The translations under genes were made by a program, and so were the position numbers. A stretch of 38,603 bases of DNA, taken from NCBI GenBank assembly GCA_013287085.1, contig JABDEM010000012.1, positions 1 to 38,603 of the forward strand. Direction: 5' to 3'. The notes beneath the pieces are model-generated. The model saw nothing but the letters and a program-made list of their open reading frames with translations. It was not told the origin of the DNA and ran no database searches. Shown one piece after another: positions 16,795 through 26,740 of the stretch. The stretch is from Gammaproteobacteria bacterium (lineage in GTDB: Bacteria > Pseudomonadota > Gammaproteobacteria > DSM-16500). The number at the start of each line of letters is the position of its first letter. The first letter of the stretch is position 1.

Positions 16795-17466
16795 CTAATT
16801 AGTAAGATACTCCAATGGATTCACAGGCTTACCGCTTCTTCTGATCTCAAAATACAGCATGACCCGTCTTGTACCACTATTACCCATTTCAGCAATCTTC
16901 TGTCTTGGTTTTACCCAATCTCCTTCTTTAACCAAGAGCTTACTGTTATGAGCATAAGCTGATAAATAAAGGCTATTGTGTTTAATAATGATCAAATTGC
17001 CATAGTTGCGTAATCCATCTCCGCTGTAGACCACTCTGCCTCCAGCAGTAGCAAAGATGGCATCATTCATTTGGCCGCCAATATTGAGGCCTTTATTAGT
17101 GTCAGAAAATCTATTTAAAAGAGGTCCTTTAGCAGGCCAAGTCCAGATTTTAACGGGTGCATTCAGTTCGTGTTTTTCAACAGGCGGCGGGAGAGATTTT
17201 TTGGGATGTCCGACTAAAAATATTTTTTGTTGGGGATGTACACGATAAGGCAAAGTCATTTGGTTACGACGTGCCACATAACGATAATCTAAACCATAAC
17301 GCCAAGCAACCGCATAAATTGTTTCGCCTTTCTTAACTTTATGAAATCCTTTTTTAGGAATAGGTTCAATAGAAGCTGCATCAGAAACAGGGGCATAGAT
17401 CACTTTACTGGTGGTACAACCCCACATAAAAAAAGCTAACAAGAAAATTACTAAAAATTGCCGCAC
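16795..17466 (-). CDS. nlpD: Lipoprotein NlpD, amidase activator (LysM + degenerate M23/LytM)
   Basis: A 223-residue lipoprotein, shorter than E. coli NlpD (379). A signal peptide with lipobox FMWGC puts the lipidated cysteine at position 17. One LysM domain (about 41-84, HKVKKGETIYAVAWRYGL) binds peptidoglycan. The C-terminal LytM domain (about 115-223) has lost the metal-binding histidine and the HxH motif (KGLNIGG and LYFEIR in place of active-site forms). That matches the inactive LytM activators of septal amidase AmiC. The gene starts two bases after the surE stop. Confidence 0.92.
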   Translation of the reverse strand: MRQFLVIFLLAFFMWGCTTSKVIYAPVSDAASIEPIPKKGFHKVKKGETIYAVAWRYGLDYRYVARRNQMTLPYRVHPQQKIFLVGHPKKSLPPPVEKHELNAPVKIWTWPAKGPLLNRFSDTNKGLNIGGQMNDAIFATAGGRVVYSGDGLRNYGNLIIIKHNSLYLSAYAHNSKLLVKEGDWVKPRQKIAEMGNSGTRRVMLYFEIRRSGKPVNPLEYLTN

Positions 17467-17469
17467 AAA

Positions 17470-18228
17470 TTAGCCTTTTAATTTAATGCCCTTAACCCAC
17501 CCCGACAATTGATCAAAGACTTTATAATGCGTTAAATCTATATGCAAAGGGGTAATCGATACATAACCTGAGTTCACTGCATGAAAGTCTGTTCCTGGAC
17601 CTGCATCTTGCTCGGGCCCTGGTTGACCTATCCAATAAATTTTTCGGCCACGCGGATCTAAGGCTTTAATCGTCGGTTCTGCAATATGGCGTGTACCCAG
17701 ACGGGTCACTTGAATTCCCTTAATTTCAGACATGGGTAAATCAGGGACGTTGACATTCAAGACGGTATCTTTGGGTGTGGGATCATCTTTTAATTTTAAA
17801 ATAATCATTTTAGCGATGGCTGCCGCGGTATCATAGTATTCACATTTGGGCCCTGCGAGAGAAACAGCCATAGAAGATAATCCTAAAAACCGTCCTTCTG
17901 TTGCTGCAGCAACCGTACCTGAATATAAAACATCATCACTTAAATTTGATCCTTCATTGATTCCTGAAACTACCATATCTGGCATTTCTTTTAATAACCC
18001 AGTCACAGCTAAATGCACACAATCTGTGGGTGTGCCATTGACACTATAAAAACCATTTTCATTTTTAATCACACGTAAGGGATTCACTAAAGATAAAGAG
18101 TTGCTGGCGCCACTACGGTTACGATCGGGAGCCACCACCGTAATCGTTGCTATATCACTTAAAAACTTAGCTAAAATATTTAAACCCGGCGCTAAAAATC
18201 CATCATCATTGCTTAATAATATCTTCAT
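17470..18228 (-). CDS. surE: 5'/3'-nucleotidase SurE
   Basis: A 252-residue metal-dependent nucleotide phosphatase linked to stationary-phase survival. It shows the N-terminal metal site LLSNDDGFLAPG (D8, D9), the RSGASNSLSL segment with the conserved serine, and SGINEGSNL with the metal-ligand asparagine. The gene lies between ftsB and nlpD. The pcm methyltransferase gene that often separates surE from nlpD is absent here. Confidence 0.95.
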   Translation of the reverse strand: MKILLSNDDGFLAPGLNILAKFLSDIATITVVAPDRNRSGASNSLSLVNPLRVIKNENGFYSVNGTPTDCVHLAVTGLLKEMPDMVVSGINEGSNLSDDVLYSGTVAAATEGRFLGLSSMAVSLAGPKCEYYDTAAAIAKMIILKLKDDPTPKDTVLNVNVPDLPMSEIKGIQVTRLGTRHIAEPTIKALDPRGRKIYWIGQPGPEQDAGPGTDFHAVNSGYVSITPLHIDLTHYKVFDQLSGWVKGIKLKG

Positions 18229-18230
18229 CT

Positions 18231-19824
<1,594 letters not shown>

Positions 19825-19844
19825 CTATTGTTTAATACGAACAA

Positions 19845-20525
19845 TTATATCTGCAAAATGGTTTTCACAAAAGGAATAGTCAGCTTGCGCTGCGCAGCTA
19901 ATGACGCTTTATCTAAAGCATCCATGGCAGCAAACAAGGTGGACATATGACGCGGACAGTGAGACAAAATAAAACGGCCTACTTCTTCAGGAAGTGTCAT
20001 CCCCCAACGATCAGCACGCATAATAAGAGCAGCAAGTTTTTCATCATCGGTCAGTGGGTGACATTGATAAACAATACCCCAAGTTAAACGAGAAACCATA
20101 TCGGGTAGCGTAATTTTTAACGCTTTAGGGGGAACATTAGCTGAGACTATTAAACATTTTCCGGCATCGCGAGCGCGATTAAATAAATGAAAAAAAGCTT
20201 CTTCCCAGTTAGCGCGTCCAGCAATCTTATCAACATCATCGACACAAATTAAATCCAGCGTTTCTAATTCTTCTAAAATTTCTGGGGACAAATCGATCAA
20301 TTGTGATAAGGGAAGGTAAACACTACGAGGAACTTCATGGCAAGCGGCTTGTAATAAATGCGTGCGGCCATCACCCCCTGCCCCATAAAAATAAATAATT
20401 TGCTCACCCACGCCTTTTATCGCTTGTTTTAACGTCGCGATTAATTCGTGATTGCGACCCGCATAAAAATTCTCAAACGTCGCTTCATCTTTTAGGCTAA
20501 CGCCTAAGATTAATTGATTCATCAT
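19845..20525 (-). CDS. hda: DnaA regulatory inactivator Hda
   Basis: A DnaA-like AAA+ protein of about 226 residues. With the DNA-loaded beta clamp it promotes hydrolysis of DnaA-ATP and limits re-initiation. The N-terminus MNQLILGVSLKDEATFENFY is the Hda form and includes the clamp-binding QLxLG-type motif. The P-loop is degenerate (YGAGGDGRTH, lysine replaced by arginine), as in E. coli Hda. Walker B is LICVDDVDK. The start is placed at the ATG overlapping the perM stop (ATGA, 20525-20522). The longer open frame to 20573 would put 17 unrelated residues before the clamp motif. Confidence 0.92.
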   Translation of the reverse strand: MMNQLILGVSLKDEATFENFYAGRNHELIATLKQAIKGVGEQIIYFYGAGGDGRTHLLQAACHEVPRSVYLPLSQLIDLSPEILEELETLDLICVDDVDKIAGRANWEEAFFHLFNRARDAGKCLIVSANVPPKALKITLPDMVSRLTWGIVYQCHPLTDDEKLAALIMRADRWGMTLPEEVGRFILSHCPRHMSTLFAAMDALDKASLAAQRKLTIPFVKTILQI

Positions 20526-21556
20526 TGATAATAACGGCTCGCGTGATAACGTTGATGAAGATAACGCAGCCATACCATCACAATCGCAGCAACAGGGAGC
20601 GCTAATAATATTCCAAAAAATCCAAATAACCGACCACCCGCTAACACAGAAAATATTACTGCTACCGGATGTAAACCTATGCGTTTACCGACTAATAAAG
20701 GCGTTAGCATACTGCCTTCTAAAGATTGTACAATCAGAAAAACTAACCAAATTAATAATAATTCATGGCCTGCACCAAACTGTACTAAAGCCGCAATCGT
20801 TGCCATGAGTATCCCGACGCTCACCCCTAAATACGGAACAATACTCATGAATCCAATCATGATCCCAATTAAAATGCCAAGCTTTAATCCAATAATGCTA
20901 AGTCCAATGCAATACAATACGCCTAAAGTAAACATTACTAATAATTGTCCACGGAAAAACGCGCTTAACACTTCATCGCATTGTTCCGTTAGTTTAACCA
21001 CAGTAGGCTCAATCGAGCGCGGTAACAAATTACGTATCGCTTTTAAGATTCTTTGCCAGTCACGCAATAAATAAAAAGTCACGACAGGAATAAGAAAAAT
21101 CATTCCCATCCAAAAAATCACCGCTTGTCCAGAATGTAAAACTGTCGCTAATGTCCAACTTACCACATCACCCATTTTTGAACTCGCCGTTCCCAACGAT
21201 TCTTTTAGGCTGTTGATATCGATAAAGTTATCACTAACCCAAGGCAGAACATTCGTTTGCACCCAGGCAATCATCGCCGGAGTAGTTTGCACGAATAATA
21301 TTATTTGTTTCTGAACCAATGGAATTAATAATAAAATTAAGCCCGTTAAAATAAGCAGAATGGCAATAAAGACTAATAAAACACTTAATAAATTAGGAAC
21401 GCCTTTGCGTTTTAATTTTACGACTAATGGATTAAATAAATAAGCCAATAAAGCGCCTACTAAAAATGGCGTCAAAATCGGCGCCAATAAATGTAATAGA
21501 ACAACCGCAACAATAATACCAAAAATAATAAACGTCTGACTAAGCATTGTTTTCAT
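20522..21556 (-). CDS. perM: AI-2E family transporter PerM-like permease
   Basis: A 344-residue membrane protein of the AI-2E transporter (UPF0118) family. About eight hydrophobic helices are visible, with a cytoplasmic or amphipathic stretch at about 60-150. A conserved late segment reads IVPYLGVSVGILMATIAAL, followed by EGSMLTPLLVGKRIGLHPVA, the family signature. Substrate is uncertain for most members. The start is set at the ATG that overlaps the upstream stop (TAATG at 21556); an ATG four codons earlier (21568) is also in frame. The DUF2066-perM-hda order recurs in gammaproteobacteria. Confidence 0.9.
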   Translation of the reverse strand: MKTMLSQTFIIFGIIVAVVLLHLLAPILTPFLVGALLAYLFNPLVVKLKRKGVPNLLSVLLVFIAILLILTGLILLLIPLVQKQIILFVQTTPAMIAWVQTNVLPWVSDNFIDINSLKESLGTASSKMGDVVSWTLATVLHSGQAVIFWMGMIFLIPVVTFYLLRDWQRILKAIRNLLPRSIEPTVVKLTEQCDEVLSAFFRGQLLVMFTLGVLYCIGLSIIGLKLGILIGIMIGFMSIVPYLGVSVGILMATIAALVQFGAGHELLLIWLVFLIVQSLEGSMLTPLLVGKRIGLHPVAVIFSVLAGGRLFGFFGILLALPVAAIVMVWLRYLHQRYHASRYYQ

Positions 21557-22566
21557 TAGGGATTCCATTGATAAGTAAATGCAGTACTGGTTGCCGTCAA
21601 TTTTGTCTCAGCTGAAATGGCTTGCACCAAAGATTGTGGGCTGCTGCGTAGCGTCAAGGATAACACAACTTCCTGTCCCGAAATTTGTTGCGGCTCAATA
21701 TCTGCAACGGGAGGCAATCGTTTTAAATATTGCATCAGCCGTCGAAAATCATCATGGTGAGTAATGCCCACCACTTTCAGAGTGACCTGACCTTGAATGG
21801 TCTCACTCACCACCGTTGAATATTGCCCGGCTAATTTTTCCGCGAGTTGGTTAATGAATGTTTTCAATAATTCTTCCAAAGTGGGCGCTTGTAAATTCCA
21901 ATTCGCTGAGCCCATTTGAGCTTTTAGATTAAATTGTCCACCGAGTTCAGTAATAGACATCGTTAACATATTATCCGTGTTATAACGTTTTGCAGCAGCT
22001 TGTAATACGGCTAGATTAGGCGTAACAACATCAGCGACGGTTACTTGATTTAAGGTTGCTAAATCTAAAGTCGGTAATAAGATTGGGATCCCACGTTGAC
22101 GAGCATTTTCTTGTAATACGGCTAAAACATTTTCTGTACTTTCGTTATCAATAATTTGTGCGGGTTGGCTTGGCGTTTCATGTACTAACCAAATTAAAAG
22201 CAAGGGGCGTTCTATCCCCCAAGTGGCAACACCCGCCGTTTTTAATAAATCATTCACACCATTTGGATCAAATTTTACTTTTAAAGTGTAGCCAGAAATA
22301 GAAGGCGCATAACTAAACTCTTGCAACAATGCGGGCAAGTTCGCTTGCTCTAATTTTATTTTCGGATTTGTTAACACTTGATTGGATCCAGTAACTTTAA
22401 CTAACACTTGTTGCAGCGCTTCAGGCAACACAGCTTTTCTTGCCATTTCAGATTGTGTTGCAACAGGAACTTCTGCTTCATAAAGTGATTTCACTTTGAT
22501 GGCGAAAGCCACAGTAGAACTGATTAAAAAGAAAAACAAAATAATCATTCGAATTAACTTATTCAT
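21556..22566 (-). CDS. DUF2066 family exported protein
   Basis: A 336-residue protein of the DUF2066 family, whose function is unknown. From the chosen ATG (22566) it has a clear signal peptide (about residues 1-22, ending STVAFA), then the family opening IKVKSLYEAEVPVATQSEMA and ALQQVLVKVTGSNQVL. It is probably periplasmic. The open frame reaches an ATG nine codons upstream, but the Shine-Dalgarno AAGGGG just before 22566 and the signal peptide favour the shorter form. It leads the perM-hda block and shares one base with perM. Confidence 0.88.
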   Translation of the reverse strand: MNKLIRMIILFFFLISSTVAFAIKVKSLYEAEVPVATQSEMARKAVLPEALQQVLVKVTGSNQVLTNPKIKLEQANLPALLQEFSYAPSISGYTLKVKFDPNGVNDLLKTAGVATWGIERPLLLIWLVHETPSQPAQIIDNESTENVLAVLQENARQRGIPILLPTLDLATLNQVTVADVVTPNLAVLQAAAKRYNTDNMLTMSITELGGQFNLKAQMGSANWNLQAPTLEELLKTFINQLAEKLAGQYSTVVSETIQGQVTLKVVGITHHDDFRRLMQYLKRLPPVADIEPQQISGQEVVLSLTLRSSPQSLVQAISAETKLTATSTAFTYQWNP

Positions 22567-22765
22567 ACCGCCCCTTATCAAATTCAAAGACATTATATTC
22601 GATAATAGCTTTAAATCCTATTGCGCAAATAATGACCATCAAAAAGGATTAATTGAAAAATAATCAAACACCTATAGCTTTTTTAAAATGGATAGACTAG
22701 TATTGATTTGAGGCAGATGTCTAAAAACTCAACAACGGAGGCGGCATTACTGCTGTAAGGATATT

Positions 22766-23104
22766 ATGCTAATAAAATCCCAACTCATCGCTGAGATCAG
22801 TCAAAAATTACCTCACCTACCTGAAAAAGATATTGCGCTCGCAATTAATACCCTTGTTGAACAAATGAGTGAAATTTTGAAACAAGGCGGCCGCATTGAA
22901 ATTCGGGGTTTTGGTAGTTTTTCATTACATTATCGACCGCCGCGTAGAGCTCATAACCCTAAAACGGGTGAAAAGCTCATGACCGAGCCTAAGTATGCAG
23001 TACACTTTAAGCCCGGCAAAGAATTGCGCGAACGTATTAACTCTAGCCGTCATATCGCCATCAAAGATAAATTGGAAGATATGAAAGATGATGACGAGAC
23101 TTAA
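22766..23104 (+). CDS. ihfB: Integration host factor subunit beta
   Basis: A 112-residue DNA-bending protein of the HU/IHF family. The beta signature is clear in GGRIEIRGFGSFSLHYRPPR and AHNPKTGEKL, with the intercalating proline in the NPKTG arm, then VHFKPGKELRERIN. It pairs with IhfA to bend DNA at specific sites. About 18 extra charged residues at the C-terminus (ending KDDDET) exceed the usual 94-residue length. Shine-Dalgarno AAGGA precedes the ATG. rpsA, the usual upstream neighbour, is absent. It converges on dcd. Confidence 0.93.
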   Translation: MLIKSQLIAEISQKLPHLPEKDIALAINTLVEQMSEILKQGGRIEIRGFGSFSLHYRPPRRAHNPKTGEKLMTEPKYAVHFKPGKELRERINSSRHIAIKDKLEDMKDDDET

Positions 23105-23113
23105 GGTCTCGTC
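23093..23113. terminator. Hairpin at the ihfB/dcd convergent junction
   Basis: A perfect 8-bp inverted repeat, GACGAGAC (23093-23100) and GTCTCGTC (23106-23113), has a 5-base loop that contains the ihfB stop codon. It begins 5 bases beyond the dcd stop on the other strand. No T-run follows on either strand, so it is a bidirectional hairpin or mRNA 3' stabiliser rather than a full intrinsic terminator. Confidence 0.5.
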
Positions 23114-23118
23114 GATCC

Positions 23119-23685
23119 TTATGCTATAGGTAATGTAACGCCTTTCTGACCCTGGTATTTCCCTTTTCTATCTTTGTAAGACGTCTCGCATTCTTCATCA
23201 GATTCTAAAAATAACATTTGCGCGACCCCTTCATTGGCATAGATTTTAGCAGGCAATGGGGTGGTATTAGAAAATTCTAAGGTCACATGACCTTCCCATT
23301 CGGGCTCTAAGGGGGTCACGTTTACGATAATACCGCAGCGTGCATAGGTTGATTTCCCTACACAGATCACTAATACATTACGGGGTATACGGAAGTATTC
23401 AATACTGCGAGCTAAAGCAAAAGAATTGGGTGGGATAATACAAACATCGGAAGTGATATCTACAAAACTAGTTTCACAGAAATTTTTGGGATCAACCACG
23501 GCGGAATTAATATTGGTAAAGATTTTAAATTCTTTAGCACAACGCACATCATAACCATAGCTTGAAGTTCCGTGAGAGATAGTCTTATTGCCCCCTTCTG
23601 AACTTCTGACTTGGTCTCTAGCAAAAGGCTCAATCATGCCTTTTTCAGCCATGCGACGAATCCATTTATCTGACTTGATGCTCAT
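23119..23685 (-). CDS. dcd: dCTP deaminase
   Basis: A 188-residue trimeric deaminase converting dCTP to dUTP for thymidylate synthesis. Recognisable segments are [18 protein letters not shown] near residues 38-55, [26 protein letters not shown], and [11 protein letters not shown] with the catalytic glutamate. The tail ends [11 protein letters not shown]. Length matches the short proteobacterial form. It starts 12 bases after the apbC stop, and the apbC-dcd linkage is seen in related genomes. Confidence 0.95.
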   Translation of the reverse strand: MSIKSDKWIRRMAEKGMIEPFARDQVRSSEGGNKTISHGTSSYGYDVRCAKEFKIFTNINSAVVDPKNFCETSFVDITSDVCIIPPNSFALARSIEYFRIPRNVLVICVGKSTYARCGIIVNVTPLEPEWEGHVTLEFSNTTPLPAKIYANEGVAQMLFLESDEECETSYKDRKGKYQGQKGVTLPIA

Positions 23686-23697
23686 ATTAATACTCCC

Positions 23698-24564
23698 TCA
23701 ATCTGATTTAACGACAATGTTAGGAAATTTACTCGAGTAGTCTTTGGGTTGTAAAGCAATCTTTGCAGCAACCTGTCTTGCGATATCTCGATAAAGCTTA
23801 GATAAACTTCCCTCAGGATCACTAACGACCGGCGGCATGCCGCTATCGGTTTGTTCACGAATCTTAACATCTAAAGGTATTTGGCCTATACAGGTTACGC
23901 CATATTCTTGGGCTAATTTTTCACCACCACCTGCCCCAAAGAGCGGCTCTTGATGCCCACAGTGGGTACAGGTATGAAGACTCATGTTTTCTACTATCCC
24001 TAAAACCGGTACTTGCACTTTTTGAAACATTTCAATCGCACGTCTGGCATCTAATAATGCTAAATCTTGAGGGGTTGTCACAATCAAAGCACCCGCGACA
24101 GGAATTTTTTGCGCTAAGGTTAATTGGATATCACCGGTACCCGGGGGTAAATCAATCACTAAATAATCCAGGTTTTCCCAATGCGTATCGTTTAAGAGTT
24201 GTTGTAAAGCCATGCTGACCATGGGTCCACGCCAAATCATCGCGGCTTTGGGGTCAATTAAGTAGCCAATCGACATGGATTGCAACCCATGGCGAATAAT
24301 AGGATATAACACTTTAGGATCTTTAGGTGTGGGAGGAGTATCAATCCCTAACATTTTAGGCTGGCTGGGACCATAAATATCAGCATCTAAAATCCCGACA
24401 TTAGCACCTTCTTTAGCTAAGGCTAAAGCTAAGTTAACCGAAACCGTAGACTTTCCCACCCCGCCTTTGCCGGAGGCTACCGCAATAATATTTTTAATGT
24501 GCGGAATGCCTTTTAAGCCCTTTTGGCCGACGTGAGGTTCAATGTGGCTTTTAATATTAGTCAT
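23698..24564 (-). CDS. apbC: Iron-sulfur cluster carrier ATPase Mrp/ApbC (short form)
   Basis: A 288-residue P-loop protein of the Mrp/NBP35 family, which carries Fe-S clusters to target proteins. The deviant Walker A is ASGKGGVGKST (about 30-40). It is followed by DADIYGPSQPKMLG, the family signature, LVIDLPPGTGDIQL, and a CTHCGH motif whose two cysteines bridge a cluster in the dimer. The N-terminal MIP18/DUF59 domain of about 90 residues found in E. coli Mrp (369 residues) is absent. mrp is normally the direct divergent neighbour of metG; here a 687-codon gene lies between. Confidence 0.93.
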   Translation of the reverse strand: MTNIKSHIEPHVGQKGLKGIPHIKNIIAVASGKGGVGKSTVSVNLALALAKEGANVGILDADIYGPSQPKMLGIDTPPTPKDPKVLYPIIRHGLQSMSIGYLIDPKAAMIWRGPMVSMALQQLLNDTHWENLDYLVIDLPPGTGDIQLTLAQKIPVAGALIVTTPQDLALLDARRAIEMFQKVQVPVLGIVENMSLHTCTHCGHQEPLFGAGGGEKLAQEYGVTCIGQIPLDVKIREQTDSGMPPVVSDPEGSLSKLYRDIARQVAAKIALQPKDYSSKFPNIVVKSD

Positions 24565-24588
24565 GGCGCAGGATTATGCCATAGTAAG

Positions 24589-26652
24589 CTAGGAATGTCT
24601 TCTAGGAGCGGTAGACGGAGCAATTTTTGCTTTGGGTAAATGGATAGGATAAATAGGCTTTAGACTTTCCACAAAAATCCTTTTTAGGGAGTCCTGATTT
24701 TCTAACTCGCCCAATATATGTCCATCGCTAGTAACATCCGGTTTTGCCGAACGATCAACTAAAAATCTTAATCCCCATATGGCAAGATCTTTTGCGATAT
24801 GTTTAGACCCTCTAGAACATTCTCTCAGAGCTTCTTGGGCTTTATAATGCATGTTTAGTATTTCATTTTCAGGAATCTGAAATCGATCACTCGCTAATTT
24901 CGCATCCTTGGTAAGGAGTGCAACTTTTAGATAAAGCGCAATCCCTGTGGGTTTATTAACGCCAGCATATTCTGCCAAATAATTTAAAGCCAATAAGTCA
25001 CCTTCAGAAGCATATACTTTTAATCTCGTCATATCGCGCGTTATAAAAGAAGCCTCTTTAACTTTATTTATCTCGTCCAATATCTTTTCTCGCTGTTGTA
25101 TGATTTTTACTTCACTACGGATTTCATCGCGTATTGCATCAACATCAAAACCCAATTTTTTCAATTCACTTTTTTCTTTTTTAGAAAGATTTGCGATACG
25201 AAATGCGGTCTCTGATAAAGTTGCTTGTTGTTTGGGGGTCATATCTTCTAATTGACCTGCTATTTCCGATTTAACCATTTCATATTTTAATAATTGAGCA
25301 TAAATATCATTCTCTTTAGACCATTTATCCAAAAGCATGTCTTTAACGAAAAGAATAGGAATAGGAGCTAATTCTTCTTCAGCCATCATTTTATGTTCAG
25401 CTATGGCTAAGTACTGCATACGTAAAAATATATTTTCACGTTCTTGCGGACTCATTTTTGCCATTTCTTTAGCACTGCCAAATTGATCAAGCCAAGCTTG
25501 CATTTCATTTTTTAATAATTGAATAGCAGCATCGTTTAGATTTTTCATCTCAACACCTGCTGTCATTAAATGCAAAATCCCTTCCCGTTTTAGATTTTTG
25601 TTATTATCTCTAGCTAATTTTTGGATGACGAAATAAACTTTTAAATTATCTTCTTTGGCTTTGATTTCTGCGGGTTTATCTTTTACGACTTGTTTAAAAA
25701 CATCGAGTCGTGCTTTTTTATGTTCGTAAGCAATATCAGGGTCATCGATACTTGCTAACCACGCAGCCTTTGCTTCTTCTCTTTGTAAACCTTGCTGCAA
25801 AAAATTAGCCGCTTGATCAAACTCTTTATCTCGCAAATTAACATCCACCATAATTAAATTGTATTTTTCTAAATCTTTCTTTTCTCGATAAATTTCTGCG
25901 ACTTTTAGCGCTGCTACCCGATCGCCTAATTTTGCAACCGTTTCATAAATTTGCAGAGCTATTTTTTTACCTTCAAGATCTTGGCTTTCAAATAAAACCT
26001 TTGCGATAGCCATGAACTGTTCTCTATATTGTTTATTGCGAAGAGAAACAACCTCTAATAATTTTTTCGCGACTGATAATACTCGTTTGTCTTCTTTTTT
26101 TTCAGGATAAGACTGACACAATTGTTGCAACATCTCAGGTAAAAAAGGTAAATAGCCCGTCTCTTTAAAATAGACGTTACATAAGGCAAGACCGGCATCA
26201 AAAGATTTTTCTCTCTTCCATATTTCTTTTAATCGATTAATTAACGAATGCGCGTTAATTTTAAAAAAAGTTTTGGTATCAAGATTAGCTAACGCAAGAG
26301 TAGCGGCACTTAAATCAGTCTCTTTCAAATATCCTATCCCACCCGTTAGATGTCGATTGCTTATGCCTTCTACTATCCTAAGCGTAGTATCTTTAGCTTT
26401 TTCCAATTCGTTTTCTTCAAGAGGAAGCTTTCCACCCGAATATAAGATCTTCAGTAATAATAGATTTGCTTTTGTAGCACCTTTAGCATGCTGATATGAA
26501 TGTAAAATCCATGAAGTGCTTGCCGCTTTTATCAAATTTTCTAGTGCATTTTTATAGTTTTCTTCATTTCTATCGGGATTCGAAAGATTACTTAATAAAT
26601 AGGTTTCAAGTTTATTGGCCTCTTCTAAGGCCGCGATTTCGTTATATGGCAT
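24589..26652 (-). CDS. Large unknown helical protein (TPR/Sel1-like solenoid)
   Basis: I do not recognise a family. The 687-residue product has no signal peptide or membrane segment and is strongly helical, with lysine, glutamate, leucine and alanine dominant. Helix pairs such as DRVAALKVAEIYREKKDLEK and DKEFDQAANFLQQGLQREEA have TPR/Sel1-like spacing (small residues at alternating sites), suggesting an alpha-solenoid scaffold. The tail becomes proline-rich and basic (IAPSTAPRRHS). GGAGGG lies 5-6 bases before the ATG. It is inserted between metG and apbC, which are adjacent elsewhere. In a Legionellales genome a secreted effector is one possibility, unproven. Confidence 0.75.
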   Translation of the reverse strand: MPYNEIAALEEANKLETYLLSNLSNPDRNEENYKNALENLIKAASTSWILHSYQHAKGATKANLLLLKILYSGGKLPLEENELEKAKDTTLRIVEGISNRHLTGGIGYLKETDLSAATLALANLDTKTFFKINAHSLINRLKEIWKREKSFDAGLALCNVYFKETGYLPFLPEMLQQLCQSYPEKKEDKRVLSVAKKLLEVVSLRNKQYREQFMAIAKVLFESQDLEGKKIALQIYETVAKLGDRVAALKVAEIYREKKDLEKYNLIMVDVNLRDKEFDQAANFLQQGLQREEAKAAWLASIDDPDIAYEHKKARLDVFKQVVKDKPAEIKAKEDNLKVYFVIQKLARDNNKNLKREGILHLMTAGVEMKNLNDAAIQLLKNEMQAWLDQFGSAKEMAKMSPQERENIFLRMQYLAIAEHKMMAEEELAPIPILFVKDMLLDKWSKENDIYAQLLKYEMVKSEIAGQLEDMTPKQQATLSETAFRIANLSKKEKSELKKLGFDVDAIRDEIRSEVKIIQQREKILDEINKVKEASFITRDMTRLKVYASEGDLLALNYLAEYAGVNKPTGIALYLKVALLTKDAKLASDRFQIPENEILNMHYKAQEALRECSRGSKHIAKDLAIWGLRFLVDRSAKPDVTSDGHILGELENQDSLKRIFVESLKPIYPIHLPKAKIAPSTAPRRHS

Positions 26653-26705
26653 AAAACCCTCCGCTAACTCATCTTAAAAGTATAGCGTAAACCCCTTTTT
26701 TTGCT

Positions 26706-26711
26706 TATAAT
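26706..26711 (+). promoter_or_regulatory. Candidate -10 element for metG
   Basis: A perfect TATAAT lies 29 bases before the metG ATG, in the 88-base divergent gap. No convincing -35 is seen 16-18 bases upstream. Confidence 0.4.
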
Positions 26712-26740
26712 CTGCAAGTTATTGAATTAGATGTGGAAAT

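Noticed and set aside
20679-21074. Plus-strand 131-codon open frame inside perM
   Set aside because: Shadow of a membrane-protein gene with clear homology on the other strand; no ribosome site or plausible product.
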